From Glaciozyma antarctica PI12 (Eukaryota > Basidiomycota > Microbotryomycetes > Kriegeriales > Camptobasidiaceae): 29,114 nt of DNA. The DNA lies in the NCBI GenBank assembly GCA_002917775.1, contig KZ627158.1, positions 117,245 through 146,358 on the forward strand, in the 5' to 3' direction. The first letter of the stretch is position 1, and every line of letters begins with the position of its first letter. This document shows, piece after piece, positions 20,879 through 29,114 of the stretch. Under the pieces are notes generated by a model. That model did no database searches. It saw nothing but the letters and a program-made list of their open reading frames with translations, and was not told the origin of the DNA. A program made the translations under genes and the position numbers.

Positions 20879-21195
20879 TTTTACGCAGGACCTTGGTCGT
20901 TTAGTTCTCTTCTTTCTTGTGTGTATCCGCATTAGCATCATTAGCAGGAACGAATAAGCTCCGGAGCGAGAGGGGGAGAGCGCACTCCGCGAGAACGAAC
21001 TCGGTCGTCCAAGTCGAAAGCGACCGCACCTCTCTTCCTCCCACCGCTCACTGCTTGACTGCTGGAACTCTCCTGAGCTGCACAGCACCTTTCCAAGTAC
21101 GTGACTTTTCCACCTACGTAGTGCCTGCTCAAGCCGCTCTGGCTCTGAGGGAAGGTTGAGGGAGGAGCAGGAGCTGACGTCTCCTTCTCACGCAG
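20879..21195. promoter_or_regulatory. Upstream region with 5'UTR intron of the intact type-2 F-box copy
   Basis: After the 3' end of the DUF1765 gene comes a leader related to that of the 9217 copy. The likely 5'UTR intron runs from GTACGTGA at 21097 to CTCACGCAG at 21195, immediately before ATG at 21196, with GAGCTGACG as branch site. The shared blocks (ACCTCTCTTCCTCCCACC, GAGCTGCACAGCACC) lie at about 21027-21096. Confidence 0.55.
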
Positions 21196-22162
21196 ATGGC
21201 GAACGGCCCTCCCCCTCCCCGTCCTCCTCCTCAGCTCCCACTCGAGACTATCGCCCACATCATCAACCTCAGCAGTTCCCGTGGTGACTACTTGGTTACC
21301 AAGACGAACTACGCCGTCCTTCGCCGCTACTGCCTCGTCTCGCGCACCTGGCGTCACTTAGCTCAGGCGAAGCTGTTCGCCTTCCCACGCCTCTCCAAGG
21401 GGGAAGCAGCATCGTCCTTTTTGCAGCAGCTGCGAGGGGAGCGGGGCGCCAGCCTCTCCTCTCTGGTGAAGAACATCAGTTTTTGGGGTGAGACGTCGGT
21501 GCGGACGATGCGGGTTCACTCCATTATGGGGGCTTGCACGGGCTTGAGACGGCTGTGCTTTTCCAACCTCTTGCGCATATGGCTGGAGTGGCTGGACTTG
21601 CTCCCGAGTGCTTCTCTTTTCCTCCCGTACACCTTCTGAACTCGCTAACTCAGGTGCGCCAGGTCTCGACACCCTCGTCCTCTGCGAAGTCAGCCTCAAG
21701 CCCAACTCTTTCCCCTCGTCCGGCATACCTCTCGCAAGCCTTTCCATGGTCAATTGCTTCATCGAGCCCGGCATACTGGCTCACTTCCTCTCCCCCACCT
21801 ATCTTCCCAGCCTTCGCGCCCTCACCCTCGTCACCGACCTTGACTTTCTCGACGAGCCAAACTCCTTCGCCTCTCTCGCCGCGGAGCTTGACGTTTACGC
21901 GGGGACGAACCCCGAGGAGACGCACTGGGACCCGCAGTGGCCTGCCCAAGCCCTTTGGGATGTCGAACCCGACGACTTCTCGTCTGGAGGTGCTTGGGGG
22001 AGGGCGGAAGTTGAGGTCGTCGTGGCGAAGCGGAGCGAGAATCCCTGCGCCTCGCGAATCGGTCGTCCATTCCTCTCCTTCGCTGCGAGACTGGCGGAGC
22101 CCCTTCCCGCTCAATATCGAGAAGCTGTCCGTCGAGAGAAACGCCAGTGCCGAGAAGACTGA
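21196..22162 (+). CDS. Type-2 F-box-like protein, best preserved copy
   Basis: Two exons, 21196-21607 and 21654-22162, join in frame to give 306 residues. The N-terminal part has MANGPPPPRPPPQLPLETIA and AVLRRYCLVSRTWRHLAQAK, an F-box-like fold pattern, then an LRR-like stretch. The phase-1 intron (donor GTGCTT, branch GCTAACTC, acceptor ACTCAG) sits just before GAPGLDTLVLCEVSL, the same point as in the other type-2 copies. The C-terminal half keeps PSLRALTLV and an AQALWDVEPDD motif matching TLWDI of the paralogues, but after about 22000 it resembles them poorly and ends earlier than the copy at 13118. Its last third overlaps the minus-strand RRM frame. Likely role: substrate receptor of an SCF ubiquitin ligase, by family analogy only. 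Confidence 0.65.
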
Positions 22163-22562
22163 CGGCGTCCGCCTCGCTGCTCATGCTGCGGAAGCCAAAG
22201 TAGCCGCAGATGTCTGAGCTACCTCCCAAGCGACGCGGTCGGAGCCTGACGGATGCGATAGGCCACGCGAGGAACGGTGCGAACAGGGAGCGGAGGCGCC
22301 GTTCGTCTGCGTCCGACGGGAGGTTTCCGAGAAAGAGGCGGGGACGGAGAGTGCGTGCGTCGGCTTCGTGAGGGTTGGGATGGTCTGGCCGCTGTGGTAG
22401 GTGGCTGTGAGGAGGGGATTGAAAGGTTCTTTGAGAGCGGGGGGAGGTTGGGGGTGGTAGCCGAAGGTACGTTGTAGCCAGGTCGTCCTCTGACCCCAGT
22501 CTTCTCCGGTGGGCGTCCAGCGGGTGCTCGTACCCCGCTGGCCTGCTCCAGTCGTCCGCCAT
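21831..22562 (-). CDS. RRM-domain RNA-binding protein
   Basis: The frame from ATG at 22562 (MADDWSRPAGYEHPLDAHRR) encodes 243 residues without an intron. A single RNA-recognition motif lies at about residues 75-152: RNP2 is LFLGNL and RNP1 is CGYFGFRSM, with ERRLRSLFAPF as helix 1, SSEADAVSLL as helix 2 and DGQLLDIE as the last strand. The C-terminal part is Arg/Ser-rich (RRRDSRSASPRRP), as in splicing-related SR-like proteins, but it is read antisense to the type-2 F-box copy, so part of it may not be native. It is tandem with and upstream of nothing on the same strand to its left; the Fun30 gene ends 132 bases before its start. Target RNAs cannot be told from sequence. Confidence 0.62.
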   Translation of the reverse strand: MADDWSRPAGYEHPLDAHRRRLGSEDDLATTYLRLPPPTSPRSQRTFQSPPHSHLPQRPDHPNPHEADARTLRPRLFLGNLPSDADERRLRSLFAPFLAWPIASVRLRPRRLGGSSDICGYFGFRSMSSEADAVSLLGTGVSLDGQLLDIEREGAPPVSQRRRGMDDRFARRRDSRSASPRRPQLPPSPKHLQTRSRRVRHPKGLGQATAGPSASPRGSSPRKRQAPRRERRRSLARRESQGR

Positions 22563-22694
22563 AGCAAGAAGCAGTCGAAGAGGTGGCGAAAGGGAGAGAG
22601 CGGGAGGCGAGAGCTGCAAGACGACTCCCCGCCAGAAGCTCCACCTTCTCTCCGAGCCCAATACACTCTGTACGGATCCAAATAGATAGCTGCA

Positions 22695-25600
22695 TTACTG
22701 AGCAACAGCCTGCGAGACGCCTCCCTGCGAACCAGGCACCCCATGCGTCTCCCCCTCGAACCTCTTCTTGAGCTGCGACACCAAAGGCATCAGCTCCGTC
22801 CAAACGCAACACTCCCGATGAAACAGAACTCACGTTACTCAACAACGACGTGCGCATCTTCTTCTCCGCCGCGCCACTGTTCCCCTCATCCTCTGCCGCT
22901 GGCGCTGCAGCTCCTGCGACGGCGGGGTACTGCGAGCTGGACGAGACGGAGGAATCGAGAAGGAGCTTTTGCGTAGCGAGCGCGCGCATGTCCTCCTCGA
23001 GCGAGCCCTTCGTGATGAGCTTGATGACGGTGACGTCGCGGACTTGGCCGATACGGTAGCTGCGGTCCTCGGCCTGCTTGTCGTTGTGAGGGCTGGAAAG
23101 ATCGAGATCAGCGAGGGCGACAGGCGAGAAAGAAGAAGAAGACGCACTTGTAGTCCTGGTCATAGAAGATGACGGTGTTCGCGCTGGAGGGAAGCGAATC
23201 GTCAGCATTGTCGAAATCAAACGAGCTGAGCGACTCACGTCGTCAAGTTGAGTCCGAGTCCTCCGGCGCGAGTCGAGAGCACTGCAGCGACGAGTCAGCA
23301 GCTACTCAGCCAAGCAGCGCAGCGAGAAGCCTCACAGAAAACGGTGATATCGGGATCGTTCGAGTACTCGTCGACGAGACCTTGTCGCTCCGTGACGGGC
23401 GTCTGTCCCGTAAGCTTGAGGTACTTCATCCCCATCGTGTTGAGGACGACTTCGAGGATGTCGAGAACCTGAGTGAACTGGCTGAAGAGGAGGACACGAT
23501 CGCCGTTCGCCTTGAGTTCGGGGAGAAGGCGGAGGAGCGTGTTGATCTTGCCCGCCGACATCCACTCGTCGTTCTGGAGGCAGTACTTCTTAAGGTGCTG
23601 CGAGGCCAGAGAGGTGTCAGCAACGAACGGAGCGAATAGCGCATGCGAAAGACGTACCTTGTACCCCATCGCGAAACGGTGAAGCTCGAAGTCGGTCATG
23701 ACCTCCATATCCTCGTAGATGAGGTTCTGATCGCGATCGGTGAACTCGAGCTCCTTGAGGCAATCGCGCGACATGGCCTTGAGGATCTTGTCCGTGTAGA
23801 GCCTTCGGAACAGCATCGGGTGGTTGCTCGCTGTCGGAAGCGCCATCAGCGACGACTCCATCCTCGATCGCGCAAACAAAACTGACCTTTCCGAAGATCC
23901 ATGAGCACGTTCGACGAAGCGTTGCCGTCGCTCTTGTTGCCCGTCTTGGTCGAGCTCGCCCTCGGTCCCTTCTTCTTCGGCTTAGGCTTCTCATCGTCCT
24001 CATCCTCGACGACGTCCCCGAGCTCCTCAACCTCGTCGTCAGGCAACTCGAGCAACGCCTTCTTGCTCCTCGTAATAGCCTCGTTGTATACCTCGCGCTG
24101 AAGGTCCGTCATATCGCACCATTCGACGCGCTCGCTCTTCTTCGGAAGGTCCTTGAGGACCTGCGCCTTCTTGCGCCGGAGGACGAACGGCGTCATCATC
24201 TTCTTGGCGCGAGAGATGCGTTCGCGCGAGAGGAGGTTCGCCTGCGAGCCTGGGCCGACCTTGAAGATGGCGCGGAGACTCTCGTTGGCGTCGCGGAATT
24301 GGTCGGGGAGGATGAAGGAGAGGAGGGACTGCGCGGGTGGGATGAGCGAGGATCGAAGGAGAGGAAGAGGGAGGGACGTACGACAAGCTCTTGGAGGTTG
24401 TTCTGCAGAGGCGTACCGGTGAGGAGGAGTCGCCATTGCGCCTTGATCTGCATGAGGTCCTTGTACTTCTTCGACTCGGAGTTCTTGAGCTGCGACGAAC
24501 GAAACGTTAGTCCCGTTGCGCGCAGGAGCGAACAGCAAAGCCGCGAACCTGATGACCTTCATCAAACACCGCCATCTGCGAACGCAAATCCATCAGCTCA
24601 ACCCTCGTCGCCCACGAACGCGAACGCACCTTGAACGACATCTTCCTCTTCAAGAACTTCTGATCGTCCACCGAGCTCGTCGCAATGTTGTAGGTCGTAA
24701 CCACGACATCCAAATCCTCCCTCGCCCTCAGTTCGTCCCTAATCTCCGCTCGCTCCGCCTGACTCCCATAGTAGCTCTCGACGTTCAGTCCGGGCGCAAA
24801 GACGCTGAACTCGCGCATCCAGTTCTCGAGCGTCGAAGAGGGGACGATGACAAGGTGAGGACCCGCTTCGCCTTGAGATTTGAGGTGCGCCATGAGAGCG
24901 ATAACTTGAGCCGTCTTGCCGAGTCCTACGTCCATCGTGAGCTCGCGCCCGACGTCGAAAGAGGAGAGAGGACGTACCCATCTCGTCAGCGAGGATGCAG
25001 GACGTCTTGCGGTGGTAGAGGAGGTTGAGCCAATTGACGCCGAGCATCTGGTAATCCTTGAGCTTGATCGTCGCCGGCACTCCCTCCGGCTGCTCCCTCA
25101 AATACCCCTCAAACGCCTTCCTCACCACCGGATCACTCGACGCTCCCGCTCTCTCCACCACCTCCTTCCCCGGCATCGCCACCAACGCCAACCCTACGTC
25201 CGCCGCAGGCGGCGCGGTTCCCGTCGTCGCCTCCCCCGCCCAGATCTTCATAATCTGCGATAGCTCTTTCCCGATCTGTTCGCACTCGGAAAGGACCTTG
25301 TCGACCTCGACCATGCCCGACATGACGTCGAGGTAGTTCTCGAGCATCTGGTTCCCGACGCCCTTCTGCTTGCGCGTCCTCGTGCGAAAGTCGGTCGTCG
25401 AAGCGAACGGTCGAAGCTTCATGACGAGGGTCGCCTGAGTAGGGTTACATCCTGCATCAATCACCCCATCAGCTCCCCTCCTCCTCCCCTCCTCTCAAAA
25501 ACGAAAGACGTACCCGCCAATTCCCCCAGCTCCTCCTTCTGCGCCGTATTAAAGAACTCGAGCGCCAGCGCATCCCTCCTCGCAATGACCGCGGGACTCG

Positions 25601-27792
25601 GTCCCCCATACTCGTCCCCACTCCCATCCGAATACTCCCCTCCATCCTCCTCACTCTCACTCCCCACCGCCTGCCTCTTCCTCCTCTTCGGCGTCCCAAA
25701 CAGCGGTACGGCCGCCAACGTTCTGCTCATCAAACTCTGCTGAGGGGTTTGCCTCGGAGCTGCTGGACGCTGTTGCTGCTGCTGTTGCTGACGCTGGAGC
25801 TGCTGTCGCTGGGCCTCGAAGCGCTGGTTGTTGTTCCTGATCGCCGCTAGCCGTTGCTGGAAATGAGCGAGGTACTCGGGAGCGTACTGCTGTCCTGGCG
25901 GCGGTGCGGGGAGGGAGGGGACGGGGATGAACTGGAGCGCACGAGGTTGTTGCTGTTGCTGCTGCTGTTGGAGGTACTGCTGCTGCTGCTGTTGTGTACG
26001 AGGTTGGCCGGGTTGAGCGAGGTAGGACGTCGCCGAATGCGCGGGGAACTGCTGCGATGCGTACGCGAACTGCTGCTGCTGCTGTGGGCTCCCGTACGCT
26101 TGCGACTGGGATTGGGGGAAGGGTTGAGCGGGGAAAGAGGATTGGCCTTGGGCGTAGGCGGGAGGGTAGGAGGCTGCGGCGGGACGAGGGCGGATCTGCT
26201 GGGGCTGAGGGAACTGGTGGGAGACCGATGGCTGCTGAGGGAGTCCTGGTTGCTGCTGGAAATGAGGGGAGAGTTGTCCAAGATGGAGAGGGCGCTGAGA
26301 TGGCTGGAGTTGCTGGAACTGGAGAGCTTGCTGAGGCGATCCCTGCTGGAGGTGGCGGACGGGCTGGCGCTGCTGCTGCAGCTGAGGTAGGGGTTGCTGC
26401 TGGAACGCCGCCTGCGGTGACTGACGCGGGTGCGCACCGACGAGGATCCCGATCGCCGCCATGTGGTCCTTGCCCGCCTTGGCCCAGGCAGCATACGCGT
26501 CGAGCGGGGAGAATGCGCTCGAAGGGTTGCCGACGCCGACCATGGTGGCGAAGCGGAGGAACTCGGGGTCCTCAAGCGTGCCGGGTGGGAGGGAGGAAGG
26601 GGCGGAGGGAGTGGTCGGGGCCGAGGGGTTGAAGGAGGGGGAGGGGAAGCTGCCTGGCGGGAACGAAGGGGTGGAGGCGAAGGATGGGGTGCTGGCGAAG
26701 GAGGGGGTGGGAGAGAAGGCGAGAGCGCTGGAGAAGGAGGCGCTCGTCGAGGCGGGAAAGCTGTTGTACGACGTCGGAGGGAGGGGAGGCTCCTCGGCGG
26801 CGACGGGCTTCCTCCCGCGCACAAGGCGACCGGTAGGGCGAGGGGGAGGGGAGCTGGAGCCAACGGTGATCATCTCCTCCCTCCCCTTTCCCTTGTCCTC
26901 GCTCTCCTGCGACTCCATATTCCCATCCCAAATCGTGCTCCCTCCCTGCACCGACGACGCGCGTGACGAAGGCGCCGAGTCGACGTTGACGTGCGCAAGC
27001 CGCTCGCGAATCGACGCGGCAAACGAAGCGACGGGTTCGCCAATGTCGTCGGGGGGAGAGGTGATGGCCGGGGTGGACGACTGGTCCGAGTCGGCGGGAG
27101 AGGTGATGTAGGAAGCTGGGGAGCCTTCACGCGCTGCGCCTCGACGAAGACGCTTGCGCGTGGGCTGAGCTGCTTCGGGGAGAGGGGCAGACAGGGCGGA
27201 GGTGCTGGAGAGGGACTTGCCCATGCCGACTGAGCGACCGCCAAAGTGGAGAGAGGTGGAGCCGAACGAGTCGCTCTCTCCCATTCCGTCTAGAGCGAGT
27301 CGAGGGAAGGCGAGGGCTGGGGCGGTTTGTTCGGGAGAGGTGGCGAGGGGGCGCTTGTTGGAGGATGGGGGACGGTCGAGCTCTGTGCCAGGGAAGAGCG
27401 GTTCGAGGGGGAGAGTCGAGAAGTCATCTGGCGCTGCAAGCACGTACGGGGTTAGCTTGCGTGTTGCCTTCTCCCTCCCCTGGATGTACGCTAACATCCC
27501 CATAGCCCTGCAGTACGCTCCTCCACTTCAGGCAGGAAGCTCTCCAGACTCTTGAGCAAGCAAACGCGGGCCGGCACGTCCTTCCCTCCTCCTCTCCCGT
27601 TCCTCCGTCGCCTCCTCACGCAGAGCGAGCTCGTTCATAACCGCGTTTCCTTTCACTCCCAAGCGCACTCGAGCTCCCTCCCAAGTCCTCCACCTCGCCA
27701 TTCCTCCGCCTCTTTCCCAGCCCCAGCACGTCTCCCCCTCTCCACCCAAACGCAGCTCACTCACCCGTAGCGCCCTGTCCACTGTAATCCAT
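22695..27792 (-). CDS. FUN30: Fun30/SMARCAD1-type SNF2 chromatin remodeller
   Basis: Fun30 ATPases slide and evict nucleosomes, help heterochromatin silencing and promote DNA end resection. Exons: 27761-27792, 27496-27548, 25514-27433, 24978-25451, 24630-24925, 24549-24575, 24382-24489, 23887-24328, 23658-23830, 23336-23597, 23239-23281, 23148-23183, 22834-23092 and 22695-22772, 1,400 residues. The first half is disordered and Gln-rich. Helicase motifs: DEMGLGKT (motif I, split by the intron at 24925/24978), DEGHQLKN (motif II), [15 protein letters not shown] (III), [15 protein letters not shown] (IV), [13 protein letters not shown] (V) and DRSYRIGQ (VI). Fun30-type signatures include [20 protein letters not shown] and [15 protein letters not shown] block before motif I ([33 protein letters not shown]) is typical of fungal Fun30. 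Exons 1-2 are the least certain: the donor could be 27764 or 27760; only the latter keeps frame. Confidence 0.93.
25750..26420 (-). repeat. Glutamine-repeat region (CAG/CAA, imperfect) in the Fun30 gene
   Basis: Interrupted runs of CAG and CAA codons encode several polyglutamine tracts of 4-8 residues, the longest around 25936-25992 ([11 protein letters not shown] and QQQQQQYL on the coding strand), plus Gln/Pro-rich sequence between. A separate short repeat, [15 protein letters not shown], lies near 26660-26710. Such low-complexity tracts often drive self-association and vary in length between strains. Confidence 0.85.
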
Positions 27793-28911
27793 CTCTACGT
27801 CTCGCGACAAGAAGCGAGTCGTTCTAACTCTTGTTGAACCACGTGATTAAGTCGAGTAGGGGCAGCTCTCGGGCTGAAAGTGTCGGAAGGAAGGGAGAGG
27901 AGGAACGAGCCCTCGTGTGGGGGAGACTTGAGTCTAGGCGGAGGTGGCAGAGGTTGGCTGAACCAGCTGCTCTGGTGGTGCTGAGGTCACTGGTGGCGTT
28001 GCTGTCGTCGCCGTCTTGAGCTAGGGAGAGGATGGGGGGAGAGGAAGAAGGCGAAGGCAGGGCTACTACCGCGACAAAGGTGCTACTTATTCCTTAGGCC
28101 CACAGCAAACTCGCGTCTCCGGAGTCCGGAAGGCAAACAGACGCGAGGAAACAGCCAGAGATTATGCTGATTGAATCCAGGCTGCTTGTTGTCGGAGGAG
28201 AAGCACAGCAGCAGCAACAGTCGCAGCGGTTCCTCCTCGGAATGCGGAAGCCGGCGTTGAATCAGGGAGAGTATATGAGACGGGAGGCGAGCACTCCGTT
28301 CATCGGAGAAGTCGAAGCAGAAGAATTAGTGAAAAGAGACAGCGGACCGTGAAGCAGAAACTGAGTACATACTGAACTCTCCAGGTCCGCACCCTTGCTC
28401 CCCGAGCCTCTCTTCCGTAACCGGGGGTGAGGTGTGGTAAGAGCCGCTGTAAGGCGCCGACAGCAGGTTCAGGTACAAGATCAAACAAAGCTGCCTGAGA
28501 TCTTTGTACGAAATCATAACCTTGTCGGTGCTGTTGAGGGCGAGATGAAAAGAGAGGGAGCTGCGAAGTGCCAGCTGAGCAGGTCCGCAGAAGACGTCCA
28601 GCTTCTTTGATGAGCTCGTTCAGCGAGAGGCGAACAATTCGGATAAGTCTGCCTCCGCCTGGTATAAAGAACTAGGACGCAGTGTGAAGGCGTCGCGGAC
28701 TTCGTCGCCTTGCACGCTTGCTCTTGCTCTCCGTCTCTCCTCTCCACCTTTTCGTTCGCTGCATCGGGCTACTTCTTGGTGCAGAGAAACTTCTTCCTCC
28801 CTCTCCAAGTACACTTCTCCCAGCCTCAACCAAAAGCTCACCGAGAACGACAACCACGCGATAAGGGCGCTCGCTCCATTCTTCTCCCTCCTCAAGGACG
28901 GACGGAGAGGA
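27793..28911. other. Long intergenic region, no convincing gene
   Basis: About 1.1 kb with only short open frames. It holds the 5' region of the Fun30 gene and the promoter of the gene at the right edge. A CAGCAGCAGCAACAG run lies at about 28207-28221 inside a 62-codon frame (28164-28352) that has no recognisable motif. I looked for a tRNA T-loop and found none. A pyrimidine-rich leader (about 28722-28760) lies just before the partial gene. Confidence 0.4.
28663..28668 (+). promoter_or_regulatory. TATA box
   Basis: TATAAA in the context CTGGTATAAAGAACTAGG, followed about 60 bases later by a CT-rich leader. It is the clearest TATA box in the window and fits transcription of the partial gene starting at 28912, some 250 bases downstream. 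Confidence 0.4.
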
Positions 28912-29114
28912 ATGCAAAGTGGTTTCGCTTCTCCGGTGAGATGGAGTGCGTCGCAGCCCATTTGGAAAGATTCGCAGGATGGAGAGGTGTTGGAGATTCC
29001 GAGCGATGTTGTCGGTGAGTTGCTAAGGAACGAATTGGTTGGGGGTTTGCCAACTAAAAGGCTCGCCTCCTTCAAACCTCCTGCAAACAAACGAACGTGC
29101 TTTGCTATCAGAAC
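28912..29114 (+). CDS. Start of an unknown gene, cut by the window edge
   Basis: From ATG at 28912 the frame MQSGFASPVRWSASQPIWKD stays open to the end of the window (67 codons). Later residues include VLEIPSDVVGELLRNELVGG and LPTKRLASFKPPANK. The same frame is also open upstream for about 200 bases, so the true start could be earlier. A GTGAGT site at about 29010 could be a donor, in which case the exon ends there. I recognise no family. Confidence 0.4.
   Translation, partial: MQSGFASPVRWSASQPIWKDSQDGEVLEIPSDVVGELLRNELVGGLPTKRLASFKPPANKRTCFAIR

Noticed and set aside
22219-23238. 339-codon minus-strand frame
   Set aside because: Part of it is true Fun30 exon sequence (23092-22834) and the rest is read-through of the final introns and the RRM gene in the wrong frame.
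25847-26863. 338-codon minus-strand frame and matching plus-strand frames
   Set aside because: They are alternate frames of the Gln/Pro/Ser-rich exon 3 of Fun30.
1-29114. Mobile or virus-like elements, tRNA or rRNA genes, CRISPR arrays
   Set aside because: No reverse transcriptase, transposase or integrase motifs, terminal repeats, tRNA loops or spaced repeats were recognised on either strand.

Overview
The window looks like a GC-rich, gene-dense chromosome piece from a basidiomycete yeast, most like the red yeasts of Pucciniomycotina (Rhodotorula/Rhodosporidium type). The evidence is many introns of about 50-65 bases with GTNNGT donors, CTAAC/CTGAC-like branch sites and NCAG acceptors, C-ending codons, and divergent or overlapping neighbours only 100-130 bases apart. 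The species is inferred, not shown. Three undetermined bases at positions 2-4 show this is a contig edge.

Layout, left to right. 1-705: unassigned edge. 706-1479 (-): prefoldin subunit 4. 1603-2821 (+): decayed type-1 F-box-like gene. 3082-3725 (-): small MYND zinc-finger protein. 3857-7218 (+): gamma-tubulin complex protein 3 (Spc98/GCP3), 12 exons. 7344-8783 (-): single-exon F-box/WD40 protein. 9217-10326 (+): broken type-2 F-box-like copy. 10217-11377 (-): broken type-1 copy. 11710-12379 (-): J-domain/CSL-zinc protein Dph4. 12707-13065 (-): small one-helix membrane protein. 13118-13914 (-): type-2 copy without its F-box half. 14217-20878 (+): very large DUF1765 protein. 21196-22162 (+): the best preserved type-2 copy. 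21831-22562 (-): RRM protein overlapping it tail to tail. 22695-27792 (-): Fun30/SMARCAD1-type chromatin remodeller. 27793-28911: mostly empty. 28912-end (+): start of an unknown gene behind a TATA box.

The window mixes conserved housekeeping genes (protein folding, microtubule nucleation, diphthamide synthesis, chromatin remodelling) with five copies or fragments of two F-box-like families in various states of decay. The F-box copies are the accessory component. They share a fixed phase-1 intron and, for type 2, a duplicated 5' flank with a 5'UTR intron, so they arose by local duplication. No transposon, virus-like element, tRNA, rRNA or CRISPR array was recognised.

Caution: small frame breaks also occur in two genes that should be intact (Dph4 and the DUF1765 gene). 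Some breaks in the F-box copies could therefore be assembly errors rather than true decay.
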